In this document: positions 6,858-15,329 of the stretch, one piece after another
How positions within the stretch are numbered: the first letter of the stretch is position 1
How the letters are laid out: every line of letters starts with the position of its first letter
NCBI GenBank assembly: GCA_930980855.1
Contig: CAKNIZ010000001.1
Span: 186,615-250,614, forward strand
Reading direction: 5' to 3'
Length of the DNA: 64,000 bases
Origin: an uncultured Clostridium sp.
Lineage (GTDB): Bacteria > Bacillota > Clostridia > TANB77 > CAG-508
The notes under the pieces: generated by a model
Told to the model about the DNA's origin: nothing
Databases searched by the model: none
What the model saw: the letters and a program-made list of their open reading frames with translations, nothing else
Program-made: the position numbers and the translations under genes

Positions 6858-9440
6858 TTATTCGGTTCTCAAGGCCCTAACTGGATCTCTTTTACTTGCC
6901 ATCTTTGATGGAATTAATCCAGCAATTATTGTTAAGAACATACTTATTAATACTAATATTATTCCAGCTTGCCAAGGTAAGAACGCTTTTACATTTACTC
7001 CTGTAACAGACATGATTATACTATTAATTGGTATAGTAAGAAGTACTGTTACCCCTATTCCTATTAATCCAGATACTAAGCCTGTTATAAATGTTTCTGC
7101 ATTGAATACTCTTGAAATATCCCTTTTTGAAGCACCAATTGCTCTTAGAATTCCTATTTCTTTTGTTCTTTCTAATACAGATATATATGTTATAATTCCT
7201 ATCATTATAGATGAAACAATTAATGATATAGCAACAAATGCAATTAATACATAACTTATCGTATCTACAATTGTTGATACAGAACTCATCATAATTCCTA
7301 TTGTATCTGTATAATTTATTTTATCATTTTCTATTTCTTGATTGTTATTATATTCTGTTATGCTATTAGATATTGCTTCTTTTGAGTCAAAATCTTTTGG
7401 ATAAATATTTATTGCACTTGGAGAATTTAAGTCAATAACTCCTAACTTTTCTAAGTTATTTTCATAAGAGGCCTCACTATTTTCTGCGTATGCTTCCATT
7501 AATTTACTTAAATCTTCAGCATTCATTGATGCTAGTGCCATTTTTTGTTCTGTAGACAGACTATCTAAACTAAAGTCCTCTTCTTCTCCATCCTTTGGAA
7601 ATTCTAATCCTGTAAATACATTTATTTCTGGATTATCTTTCTGCTCTTTTACTATATCTGTTTCATTTGCTTTATTGGCTACATATTCAACTAAAGATTT
7701 TGTATACCCTATACCGCCTTGAGTATTACTACTTACACTTTCTTCTTTTTGTTTTATTATTCCAACTACTTTTAATTCTTCTGCACTTTTTAATTTTTCC
7801 TTTAGATATTCTTCATTTTCACTTTTATCTACCCATGCACCATTTTCTTTATTGTATAATTCCGCATTTAGCAATATTTTAAAAGATAAATTCAATAAAT
7901 CATCATAAGTATACGAACTTCCCTCATTTTCATCAACTTGTTCTCCGTTTTGTATTTTTGTCATTTTATCTTTTAATTCATCTTGATTTTTTAGTCCTAA
8001 TGAATACAATGTGTAATCACTTATTTCATTATCTTTATCTACAATTACAACTACTTCATTATAATTTTCTGGCCATTTACCTTGTAATAGTTCATATTGC
8101 ATATCTAACATATCCCTATTATCAAAAAGTTCACTAAATACATTTACATCACTCATCATCATAGTAGAGCCATACATTTGATTTCCCGCTTCTACCATGC
8201 TTTCCATTCCAATAGTATTCATTACTTGACTTGGATTAACTTTTACTACTCCATTTGATGTATCTGACTTATATATGTTTAAATCTAAATCATAACTATA
8301 TTTAATAGCATTTGCATAAGGCTTTATTTTATCAGTTGTTTCTATATATTCTTTAAACTTAGCAAGGTTATTAGTTTTTACTTCACTTGACATAGTGGTT
8401 AGCATTGAATCCATTATGTCTCTTGAATATATTTTATTTTCTTCTTTTGTCTCCTCTTGATTTCCTTCAGCTGTATCCATAAGACCTGCCATCAAACCAC
8501 CTAAATCAATTGTAGATTCCTGCAAAGTTACCGGATAAGAAGCAAGTGTATCTTCTTCTATACTTGATATATAATTTTGCACTCCTGCTGAAAGTGATAA
8601 TATAAGAGCTATTCCTATAATACCAATACTTCCTGCAAATGCAGTAAGTATCGTTCTTCCTTTTTTGGTCATCAAGTTATTCAAGCTTAATGATAATGCA
8701 GTTAAGAAACTCATTGAAGGCTTCTTCTTTTTATTATCTTCTTTTTCTTCTTTTTCTTTTCCGTCATATGGATTACTATCATCTATAATATTTCCGTCAA
8801 GTATTTTGACTGTTCTTGTAGCATATTTTTCCGCTAAATCCGGATTATGTGTTACCATTATAATTAAATGTTCTTTTGATATTTCTTTTAAAATATCCAT
8901 AACCTGGACACTAGTTTTTGTGTCCAATGCTCCAGTTGGTTCATCTGCAAGTATAATATCTGGGTTATTTACAATTGCTCTTGCAATAGCAACTCTTTGC
9001 ATTTGTCCACCAGATAATTCGTTTGGCCTTTTATGTAGTTTATCTCCTAAACCAACTTTTTCTAATGCTTCTATTGCTCTTTTCTTTCTTTCTTTTTTTG
9101 AAACACCTGATATTGTAAGTGCAAGCTCAACATTTGACAATATACTTTGATGTGGTATTAAGTTATAACTTTGAAATACAAATCCTATACTATGATTTCT
9201 ATAAGTGTCCCAATCTTTGTCTTTAAATTCCTTTGTTGATTTTCCATTAATTATTAGATCCCCACTTGTATAATGATCCAACCCCCCTATTATGTTTAAT
9301 AGAGTGGTTTTACCACATCCACTCTGACCTAAAATAGCCACAAATTCATTTTCTCTAAATTTTATACTTATTCCTTTTAATGCCTGGACAGTTTCATTTG
9401 ATGTAATATAATCTTTTTTAATATTTTTTAATTCTAACAT
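6858..9440 (-). CDS. MacB-like ABC transporter, ATPase fused to FtsX-type permease
   Basis: One chain of 860 residues carries both parts of an ABC exporter of the MacB/FtsX superfamily. Residues 1-230 are the ATPase: Walker A GQSGCGKTT, signature LSGGQMQRVAIARA, Walker B IILADEPTGALD and switch histidine in MVTHNPD. A membrane helix follows near 265-290, then a large external domain of about 400 residues and three C-terminal helices with ERTKEIGILRAIGASKRDI. Such proteins move peptides, antibiotics or lipoproteins or act as mechanotransmitters; substrate unknown. A longer reading frame starts four codons earlier, but those codons contain the GGAGG site, so the ATG at 9440 is preferred. A strong terminator follows. 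Confidence 0.9.
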   Translation of the reverse strand: MLELKNIKKDYITSNETVQALKGISIKFRENEFVAILGQSGCGKTTLLNIIGGLDHYTSGDLIINGKSTKEFKDKDWDTYRNHSIGFVFQSYNLIPHQSILSNVELALTISGVSKKERKKRAIEALEKVGLGDKLHKRPNELSGGQMQRVAIARAIVNNPDIILADEPTGALDTKTSVQVMDILKEISKEHLIIMVTHNPDLAEKYATRTVKILDGNIIDDSNPYDGKEKEEKEDNKKKKPSMSFLTALSLSLNNLMTKKGRTILTAFAGSIGIIGIALILSLSAGVQNYISSIEEDTLASYPVTLQESTIDLGGLMAGLMDTAEGNQEETKEENKIYSRDIMDSMLTTMSSEVKTNNLAKFKEYIETTDKIKPYANAIKYSYDLDLNIYKSDTSNGVVKVNPSQVMNTIGMESMVEAGNQMYGSTMMMSDVNVFSELFDNRDMLDMQYELLQGKWPENYNEVVVIVDKDNEISDYTLYSLGLKNQDELKDKMTKIQNGEQVDENEGSSYTYDDLLNLSFKILLNAELYNKENGAWVDKSENEEYLKEKLKSAEELKVVGIIKQKEESVSSNTQGGIGYTKSLVEYVANKANETDIVKEQKDNPEINVFTGLEFPKDGEEEDFSLDSLSTEQKMALASMNAEDLSKLMEAYAENSEASYENNLEKLGVIDLNSPSAINIYPKDFDSKEAISNSITEYNNNQEIENDKINYTDTIGIMMSSVSTIVDTISYVLIAFVAISLIVSSIMIGIITYISVLERTKEIGILRAIGASKRDISRVFNAETFITGLVSGLIGIGVTVLLTIPINSIIMSVTGVNVKAFLPWQAGIILVLISMFLTIIAGLIPSKMASKRDPVRALRTE

Positions 9441-9454
9441 ACTAACCTCCATTA

Positions 9455-10357
9455 CTATATTCCACTTAAGTCAAACTTTGGAACATACTCTTCTTCATGT
9501 TTTCCCAAGTCTTGCATATATCCGTTCTCTATACCTAATATATATAAGTAATTTTCTACTTTTTTATACTCTTTTATATTAATTTTTCTATTTATCTTTT
9601 CCATTTCTTTTGCCTTATATGCCGGAAAATATTGTGCCATTACACTTACATAAATACCTTCTGGCATATTTTCTTTTATCCATTTTAGTATTCTTTTAGT
9701 ATTTTGGACATAATTAGGAAGTATTAAGTGTCTAATGATTACTCCTTTTTTTATTATTCCATTTTCATCAAACTTGGGATTTCCGACTTGCCTATACATT
9801 TCCTTTATTGCCTCTGTAGCAATTTTAAAATAATTTGGAGCAGATGAGTATTTTATTGCTATTTCATCAGAATAATATTTCAAATCTGGCAAATATACAT
9901 CTATATAACCTTCTAGCATTTTTAGTGCTTCTACATTTTCATATCCATTTGAATTATATATTATTGGAATATTTAAACCTTTTCTTTTTGCTATTTCTAT
10001 TGCTTGTATAATCTGAGGAATATACATTGTTGGAGTTACCAAATTAATATTATTTACTTTTCTATTTTGTTGTTCTATAAAAATTTCTGCAAGTCTTTGA
10101 ACTGTAATTTCCTTTCCTTTACCGCTACTGCTTATTTCATGGTTTTGGCAAAATACACATCTTAAATTACAATTACTAAAAAATATAGTTCCAGATGATT
10201 TTGTATTTTTGCTAATCCCACTAATACAAGGTTCCTCAAAATCATGGCATGACACTAATGCTAACTTCACTTTATCTCCCGCATTGCAAAAACCTTTTTC
10301 CCCATTTAATCTATTTACTTCACATTTTCTTGGACAAATTTCACATTTTTCTAACAT
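9455..10357 (-). CDS. Radical SAM protein, PflX/PflA-like (COG1313 type)
   Basis: A 300-residue radical S-adenosylmethionine protein related to pyruvate formate-lyase activating enzymes. The CNLRCVFCQN motif (about residues 65-74) binds the 4Fe-4S cluster, and an N-terminal cysteine set (CEICPRKC, then FCNAG) probably binds another metal centre, as in the uncharacterised PflX-like family. The ATG at 10357 is chosen because the seven codons upstream of it coincide with an extended -10 promoter (TGTGCTATAAT). This leaves only a few bases of leader and no ribosome binding site, so the mRNA may be leaderless. Target protein unknown. Confidence 0.8.
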   Translation of the reverse strand: MLEKCEICPRKCEVNRLNGEKGFCNAGDKVKLALVSCHDFEEPCISGISKNTKSSGTIFFSNCNLRCVFCQNHEISSSGKGKEITVQRLAEIFIEQQNRKVNNINLVTPTMYIPQIIQAIEIAKRKGLNIPIIYNSNGYENVEALKMLEGYIDVYLPDLKYYSDEIAIKYSSAPNYFKIATEAIKEMYRQVGNPKFDENGIIKKGVIIRHLILPNYVQNTKRILKWIKENMPEGIYVSVMAQYFPAYKAKEMEKINRKINIKEYKKVENYLYILGIENGYMQDLGKHEEEYVPKFDLSGI

Positions 10358-10366
10358 AATAAAAAT

Positions 10367-10372
10367 ATTATA
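10367..10372 (-). promoter_or_regulatory. Extended -10 promoter of the radical SAM gene
   Basis: Minus-strand TGTGC-TATAAT is followed nine bases later by the ATG at 10357. The -35 region (TATCAT, 17-bp spacer) is weak. Confidence 0.55.
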
Positions 10373-10428
10373 GCACATTTTTATAATTTATGATATAATA
10401 TTTTGTGTGAATTTTTTGCAACTATTTT

Positions 10429-10588
10429 AAGTATTTTTTATTGTATATTTGAATTCTTGTTCCTTGCGGTCGCTGCTAAAATTCTTCGAATTTTACAGCT
10501 CCAAACGCACTTCGCTTAAAATCCTTTTAAGCTCGTTTGAACGCTCACGCGGAACCGCGAATTTTCAAATATACAATAAAAAATACTT
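10429..10588. repeat. Palindromic element, long form (copy 3, inverted orientation)
   Basis: 160 bp with perfect 25-bp inverted ends (10429-10453 and 10564-10588). The core is the reverse complement of copies 1 and 7 but its two hairpins are CTTAAAA/TTTTAAG and AAAATTC/GAATTTT, replacing CTGGAA/TTCCAG at the same place. It occupies most of the spacer between two divergent genes. Confidence 0.85.
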
Positions 10589-10638
10589 TATATAGTATGC
10601 AAATATAACAAATACATAGCATTATAAAGGAGGAAATT

Positions 10639-11394
10639 ATGCTAAACGAACCTACATTAGATAACGGAATTTTTGAAGATATTTACAGGACCAGTTTTTC
10701 TCAAACTGGAATTCATGATGTACTTACTAATAAGTCTATATTGTCTATATTAGAAAATGTGGCAGGAGCTCATAGTGCTTATGTTCACTATACTTTCGAG
10801 GATTTAGCTAAGGAAAACTTAACTTGGGTACTTTTAAACTGGAAACTTAAAATTATAAAAAGAATTAAAGCTGACAAGAATATAAAGGTTCAAACTTGGG
10901 GAAATTTCTCAAGTAAAATTTTTGTAATTAGAGATTTTAAAATATTTGATGAAGATGGAACTTTATGTGCTATTGCAACTTCTAAGTGGTGTTTAGTTGA
11001 TACAATAAGGGGTAAGATTGCAAAAATGCCTGATAACATAAGTGAAATTTATCATGGATTTTACTATGAGTCAGTTTTTGGAATTAATGATGTTCCTAAA
11101 CTTTCTGAACCAAATTCTACCCCTATAAATGTAGATACTTATAAAATTCGTAGATTTGATTTAGATTTAAATAAACACGTTCACAATTTGAATTATTTGA
11201 ATATTGCTTATGAATTGCTACCAGATGAGGTATATGATGGCGATGAATTAAATAATGTTGAAATCTTATATAAAAGAGAACTAAAATATGGAGATACTGT
11301 AAAGTCTTATCTTTACAAAGAAGATAATTCTTATATTATTGTAATGAAAAGTGAAGATGATTCTATATTGCATGCTATTATCAAATTGTTTTAG
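10639..11394 (+). CDS. Acyl-ACP thioesterase (FatA/FatB type)
   Basis: Releases fatty acids from acyl-carrier protein in the cytoplasm. The 251 residues form the tandem hot-dog fold of this family. The first half carries NLTWVLLNWKLKIIKR and the strand IKVQTWGNFSSKIFVIRDFKI, followed by ATSKWCLVD. The second half carries the active-site signature RRFDLDLNKHVHNLNYLNIAYELLP (about 172-196). A clear AAGGAGG site lies before the ATG. In anaerobic Firmicutes these enzymes are common stand-alone genes with chain-length roles that cannot be read from sequence. No terminator follows; the next promoter starts nine bases after its stop. Confidence 0.88.
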   Translation: MLNEPTLDNGIFEDIYRTSFSQTGIHDVLTNKSILSILENVAGAHSAYVHYTFEDLAKENLTWVLLNWKLKIIKRIKADKNIKVQTWGNFSSKIFVIRDFKIFDEDGTLCAIATSKWCLVDTIRGKIAKMPDNISEIYHGFYYESVFGINDVPKLSEPNSTPINVDTYKIRRFDLDLNKHVHNLNYLNIAYELLPDEVYDGDELNNVEILYKRELKYGDTVKSYLYKEDNSYIIVMKSEDDSILHAIIKLF

Positions 11395-11402
11395 CTCTTA
11401 AT

Positions 11403-11431
11403 TTGACTCCTTCCTCCTTTTGTGGTATAAT
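11403..11431 (+). promoter_or_regulatory. Promoter of the 127-residue orphan gene
   Basis: TTGACT and TATAAT with a 17-bp spacer and a TGG extended -10 element, one of the best promoter matches in the window. Confidence 0.85.
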
Positions 11432-11477
11432 GGAGTGTACTAACCACTTTATTGTGGAGTAAGAAAGGATTGATTTG

Positions 11478-11861
11478 ATGGGAATGTTTATGAACACCCA
11501 CGACGTTCAGGCTCACCTGACGTACAAGTTCAAGGACGGTAGTCAAAGTCTCATGATGTTTAGCGCATTGCGGACACCTCGCTTCAAAATGAGCGTTACA
11601 CCATTTACACCTCTTTTGGACGAACAGTTTGAGGACGTGTATGATGAGTTGTCATCCTTCATCTTTGAAGACTCAGGAGTCAGGATTCCCCAATATTCCG
11701 ACGAGAAAAAGGTATCCTTTTTCTTAAACACCTTTTACGGAAATCTTAAGATTTCGCTTTCACCCAGTGGCCTTCACATTGTTGGAGAACACTACAACGA
11801 CAAGAATGAAGCACTTTTCTGGGAAGCCATCAAGATTTTCACCGAACTTGGTAGCGAATAA
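11478..11861 (+). CDS. Unrecognised 127-residue protein (GC-rich orphan gene)
   Basis: I do not recognise this protein. It is predicted soluble, mixed alpha/beta, starting MGMFMNTHDVQAHLTYKFKDG and ending in an amphipathic helix (ALFWEAIKIFTELGSE). GC content is about 45 %, far above its neighbours, with codons such as GAC, CTC and ACC that surrounding genes avoid. A TTG three bases upstream also opens the frame, but ATG 11478 has the better spacing (eight bases) from AAAGGA. It is a self-contained unit: consensus promoter, one gene, strong terminator. Recent transfer is the likeliest explanation; the function is unknown. Confidence 0.7.
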   Translation: MGMFMNTHDVQAHLTYKFKDGSQSLMMFSALRTPRFKMSVTPFTPLLDEQFEDVYDELSSFIFEDSGVRIPQYSDEKKVSFFLNTFYGNLKISLSPSGLHIVGEHYNDKNEALFWEAIKIFTELGSE

Positions 11862-11866
11862 TCCTT

Positions 11867-11906
11867 ATCCCCCACCTGGCAATAGCTAGGCGGGGGATTT
11901 TATATT
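11867..11906 (+). terminator. Terminator of the 127-residue orphan gene
   Basis: ATCCCCC (11867-11873) pairs with GGGGGAT (11892-11898), extended by CCT/AGG after one mismatch, and is followed by TTTTATATT. Confidence 0.85.
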
Positions 11907-11946
11907 ACACGGGAAAATCGAGTTTTTCCTATACGCTAAAAGTATT

Positions 11947-12690
11947 TCATTCTTTTTTAAATTTTTCTAATAATTGTTCTCTACATTTTTCTTCAAATGT
12001 ATCATCTAATTTTTCTAGTTCTATATTTTCTTTATATTTCCTTTGCAAACAGTATGAAATAATATGGTCTGCAATCACAGGATTTTTTGAAAGTAATGGT
12101 CCATGTAAATATGTAGCTATTACATTTTCTTTCATAAATCCTTCTATACTATCTTCAAATTTATTACCATTTCCATAAACTACTTTTCCAAAAGGACTAT
12201 TTACATTGTATGTTTGTCCACCGTGGTTTTCAAATCCTATTACTTTAGTTTGAATATTTCCTATATTTACATCTATAACTATATTTCCAATACATCTTTT
12301 CTTTCTATCTGGTTCAGCTTCTGTATAATAACCAAATACTTCTAATCCAGGAATGACATTTCCTTCTACACCTTTATAATATTTTCCAAATAACTGATAT
12401 GCTCCACATATTAATAAAAAGAATGTTCCTGAATCTATAGCTTTTCTTATATTATCTTTATACTTTATTAAGTCATCAGATAATATTGTTTGTTCATTAT
12501 CTGCTCCACCACCTGCAAATATTATATCATAGGCAGAAAAGTCTGGCTCTTCATCTTCTATACTATATTTATCTACAATTAGTGCAATTCCTCTTTTCTC
12601 CATTCTATATTTTAGTACTTGAATATTTCCATAATCACCATATAATTCTAACATATCTGGATAAAGATATAATAATTTTAATTCCTTCAT
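11947..12690 (-). CDS. gatD: Lipid II isoglutaminyl synthase, glutaminase subunit GatD
   Basis: GatD takes ammonia from glutamine and passes it to MurT, which amidates the D-glutamate of lipid II in the peptidoglycan stem peptide. The 247 residues form a class I glutamine amidotransferase of the CobB/CobQ type: nucleophile Cys in LLICGAYQLFG (about 94), GLEVFGYYTE, the FENHGGQTY stretch and the histidine in TYLHGPLLSKNP. Its start overlaps the murT stop by four bases, so the two subunits are made together. Start codon and length are typical. Confidence 0.92.
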   Translation of the reverse strand: MKELKLLYLYPDMLELYGDYGNIQVLKYRMEKRGIALIVDKYSIEDEEPDFSAYDIIFAGGGADNEQTILSDDLIKYKDNIRKAIDSGTFFLLICGAYQLFGKYYKGVEGNVIPGLEVFGYYTEAEPDRKKRCIGNIVIDVNIGNIQTKVIGFENHGGQTYNVNSPFGKVVYGNGNKFEDSIEGFMKENVIATYLHGPLLSKNPVIADHIISYCLQRKYKENIELEKLDDTFEEKCREQLLEKFKKE

Positions 12691-14021
12691 TTATTACCTT
12701 CCTTTGCATTAAATTCTTGTAATTCACGTCTAGTAGGCTGAAGTGCTGTGTAATTAGCAATCACATATTTTTTTATATTTGTTTTGTACAATGCCTCTAT
12801 TGCATCTTTTAAATCTGGATATGCTTCTATTTTATTCTCATCTATTCCACTTGTTTTTATTCTTATTGCAATATCATAGGCTCTTTTTCCTGAAGTTACA
12901 ATTCTTTTTACATTATTAAGTTCAAAATTTATATCCCATATCCAAGAAACATCTAATCCATCTGCTGGATTATCATTAAGAACAAATAGAAGTTCTTTTT
13001 CCTCGTTATCTTCATTAAGCATTCTAAGTGTTACATTAGCCCCAGTTGGGTTTTTAGCTAAATTAATTAAAGTATCTACTCCTTTTATTTTTATATTTTC
13101 ACTTCTACCATTGTTAAGTTCAAATGTTTTTAATGCTTGTTTAGGATTTATATTATATAATTTTGAAACAGCTATTACTGCTGCAAAATTGTATATTGTG
13201 TAGATATTATTAGCTTTTGTTTCATATGTGATATCATTTTCCTTAAAAGTTCTATTTTCTAAATCAATGTCTGTTATTTCAGCAAATATTTTTTCTTTTC
13301 CATATCCACACTTAGGACATTTAAATTTTCCAATATGAGAATACTGATAATATTCATATTCTAGTCTTGTTTTATCAAATGGGCAGAATTTTCCTTCTCC
13401 CGCTTCCTTTTGCTCATTACTTGCATATTTATACTTTTGAACACTAAAATAATATACATTTTCATTTTCTTTATTGGCTTTTCCAAGTCTTACTACATTT
13501 GGGTCATCACCATTTAATACTAAATTTCCTTTATATGTTTTTAAGAATTCATTTATTTTTAAAATTAATGTTTCTACTTCTCCATTTCTGTCTAGTTGGT
13601 CTCTAAAGAAATTTAATATTACTAATGTATTTAATGGTATTTTCTTAAATACTATTGGCACATAACTTTCATCTACTTCTAAAGTTATATAATCTGCCTT
13701 AACTTTTCCTGTTATTGTGCAATTTTTTATTAAAGTGGTAATAATACCTGTTTCCATATTATTGCCTTCTTTATTGCTTACAACTTTTTTTCCATTTTGC
13801 TCTAACACATATCTAATACAATTATTTGTTGTAGTTTTGCCATTTGTAGCAGTCACGGCAATTACTGGACAATTTATTTTTAAATATTCTAATATATTAG
13901 GACTTAACTTTTTTACTATTCTTCCTAACATATTTCCATTATCTTTTTTTAGTATTCTGCACAATACTTTTGCTACTTGATTTAAAACTTTCGCTATTAT
14001 AATTACAATTGAATTATACAT
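12687..14021 (-). CDS. murT: Lipid II isoglutaminyl synthase, ligase subunit MurT
   Basis: MurT is a Mur-ligase-like enzyme that activates the alpha-carboxyl of D-isoglutamate in lipid II for amidation with GatD. Of 444 residues, the N-terminal third has the ATP loop VTATNGKTTTNNCI (about 56-69) and a Mur-ligase central domain. MurT's characteristic zinc ribbon is visible as CPFDKTRLEYEYYQYSHIGKFKCPKCGYG (given here only for its four cysteines, about 206-235). The C-terminal DUF1727-like part contains KNPTGANVTLRML and NDNPADGLDVSWIWD. It follows hisS by four bases in the relA-hisS-murT-gatD run. Confidence 0.92.
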   Translation of the reverse strand: MYNSIVIIIAKVLNQVAKVLCRILKKDNGNMLGRIVKKLSPNILEYLKINCPVIAVTATNGKTTTNNCIRYVLEQNGKKVVSNKEGNNMETGIITTLIKNCTITGKVKADYITLEVDESYVPIVFKKIPLNTLVILNFFRDQLDRNGEVETLILKINEFLKTYKGNLVLNGDDPNVVRLGKANKENENVYYFSVQKYKYASNEQKEAGEGKFCPFDKTRLEYEYYQYSHIGKFKCPKCGYGKEKIFAEITDIDLENRTFKENDITYETKANNIYTIYNFAAVIAVSKLYNINPKQALKTFELNNGRSENIKIKGVDTLINLAKNPTGANVTLRMLNEDNEEKELLFVLNDNPADGLDVSWIWDINFELNNVKRIVTSGKRAYDIAIRIKTSGIDENKIEAYPDLKDAIEALYKTNIKKYVIANYTALQPTRRELQEFNAKEGNK

Positions 14022-14025
14022 TGAT

Positions 14026-15279
14026 TTATCCTTTCAAAATAGAAGTTATCGTATTAATATCTTCAAGATTTACTTCCTTTTCTTCTCCTGTTTTCATATT
14101 TTTCATCATGGCTTTTTTATTCTCTATTTCATTATCTCCAATTGTTAAAACAAATTTTGCTTGTTTTTTATCTGCATATTTGAATTGAGCTTTTATACTT
14201 CTTTCCATAATGTCTTTTTCTGCAAATATTCCAATATCTCTTAAATTTCTAACTAATTTCGTTGCATAACTATTTGCATTCTCTCCAATATATGCAATAA
14301 ATATATCCATGTTTTTTTGTAACTTTAAATCCTTATTATTTTCTTTGAAAATTTCAATTAGTCTTTCCATTCCAGATGCAAAGCCTATTGCAGGGGTTTT
14401 TGCTCCACCTAATTCTTCTATTAAGCCATCATATCTTCCACCACCTAAAACGGTTAATCCATCTATTTTTGAAACAAATTCAAAAACTGTTTTAGTATAA
14501 TAGTCTAGCCCTCTTACTATATTGGCATCTATTTTATATGGAATTTCTAGTTCATTTAGCATTCTTTTTACATTTTCAAAATGTGTTTTACATTCATCAC
14601 ACAAATAATCCAATATTACTGGTGCATTTTTATTTAATTCTTTGCACTTTTCTTCTTTACAATCCAATATTCTCATAGGATTTTTTTCAAATCTGGATTT
14701 ACATGTATCACAATATTTATCTAAATTTGGTTTTATATATTCTTTTAAAGCTTTTACGTAGTTTTTTCTACACTCCATGCAACCTATACTATTTATATTT
14801 AACTCAATATCTTTTATATTTAATCTTTCAAATAATCTAAAGCACATTTCAATTGTTTCTACATCTGCCATATATGAGCCAGAGCCTAAAAGTTCAACTC
14901 CTAATTGATTAAATTCCCTTTGTCTTCCTTTTTGAACATTCTCATATCTATACATTGGCATTCTATACCAAAATTTCATTGGTGATGGCATACTTGAAAG
15001 TCCATTTTCTATATATGCTCTTACCACTCCCGCAGTTCCTTCTGGTCTTAAGGCAATTTTTCTTCCGCCCTTATCTTCAAAAGCATACATTTCTTTTTGA
15101 ACAACATCTGTCTCTTCTCCTACACCTCTTTGAAATAGTTCTAAACTCTCTATTACAGGTACTCTTATTTCATTATATCCATAATTTTCAAATATATCTT
15201 TCGCTACTTTTTCAATATACTGCCAAATTTCTATTTCATTTGGCAATATATCTCTTGTACCTTTTAATTTTTGTATCAT
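14026..15279 (-). CDS. hisS: Histidine--tRNA ligase
   Basis: Class II aminoacyl-tRNA synthetase charging tRNA-His. From the chosen start the protein is 417 residues beginning MIQKLKGTRDILP, the canonical opening; a frame extension of 13 codons upstream is discarded because AGGAG lies just before this ATG. Motif 2 (ALRPEGTAGVVRAYIENG), the histidine-specific GLDYYTKTVFEF and LGGGRYDGL, and motif 3 (PAIGFASGMERL) are present, followed by the anticodon-binding domain. An insertion with CXXC-like pairs (CMECRK, CDTCKSRF) lies near 165-240, a possible metal site. No T-box leader precedes it. Confidence 0.95.
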   Translation of the reverse strand: MIQKLKGTRDILPNEIEIWQYIEKVAKDIFENYGYNEIRVPVIESLELFQRGVGEETDVVQKEMYAFEDKGGRKIALRPEGTAGVVRAYIENGLSSMPSPMKFWYRMPMYRYENVQKGRQREFNQLGVELLGSGSYMADVETIEMCFRLFERLNIKDIELNINSIGCMECRKNYVKALKEYIKPNLDKYCDTCKSRFEKNPMRILDCKEEKCKELNKNAPVILDYLCDECKTHFENVKRMLNELEIPYKIDANIVRGLDYYTKTVFEFVSKIDGLTVLGGGRYDGLIEELGGAKTPAIGFASGMERLIEIFKENNKDLKLQKNMDIFIAYIGENANSYATKLVRNLRDIGIFAEKDIMERSIKAQFKYADKKQAKFVLTIGDNEIENKKAMMKNMKTGEEKEVNLEDINTITSILKG

Positions 15280-15329
15280 ATTTTCTCTCCTTTCGATTAT
15301 ATAGTGTAATAAATCCAAAAGTGTAATAT

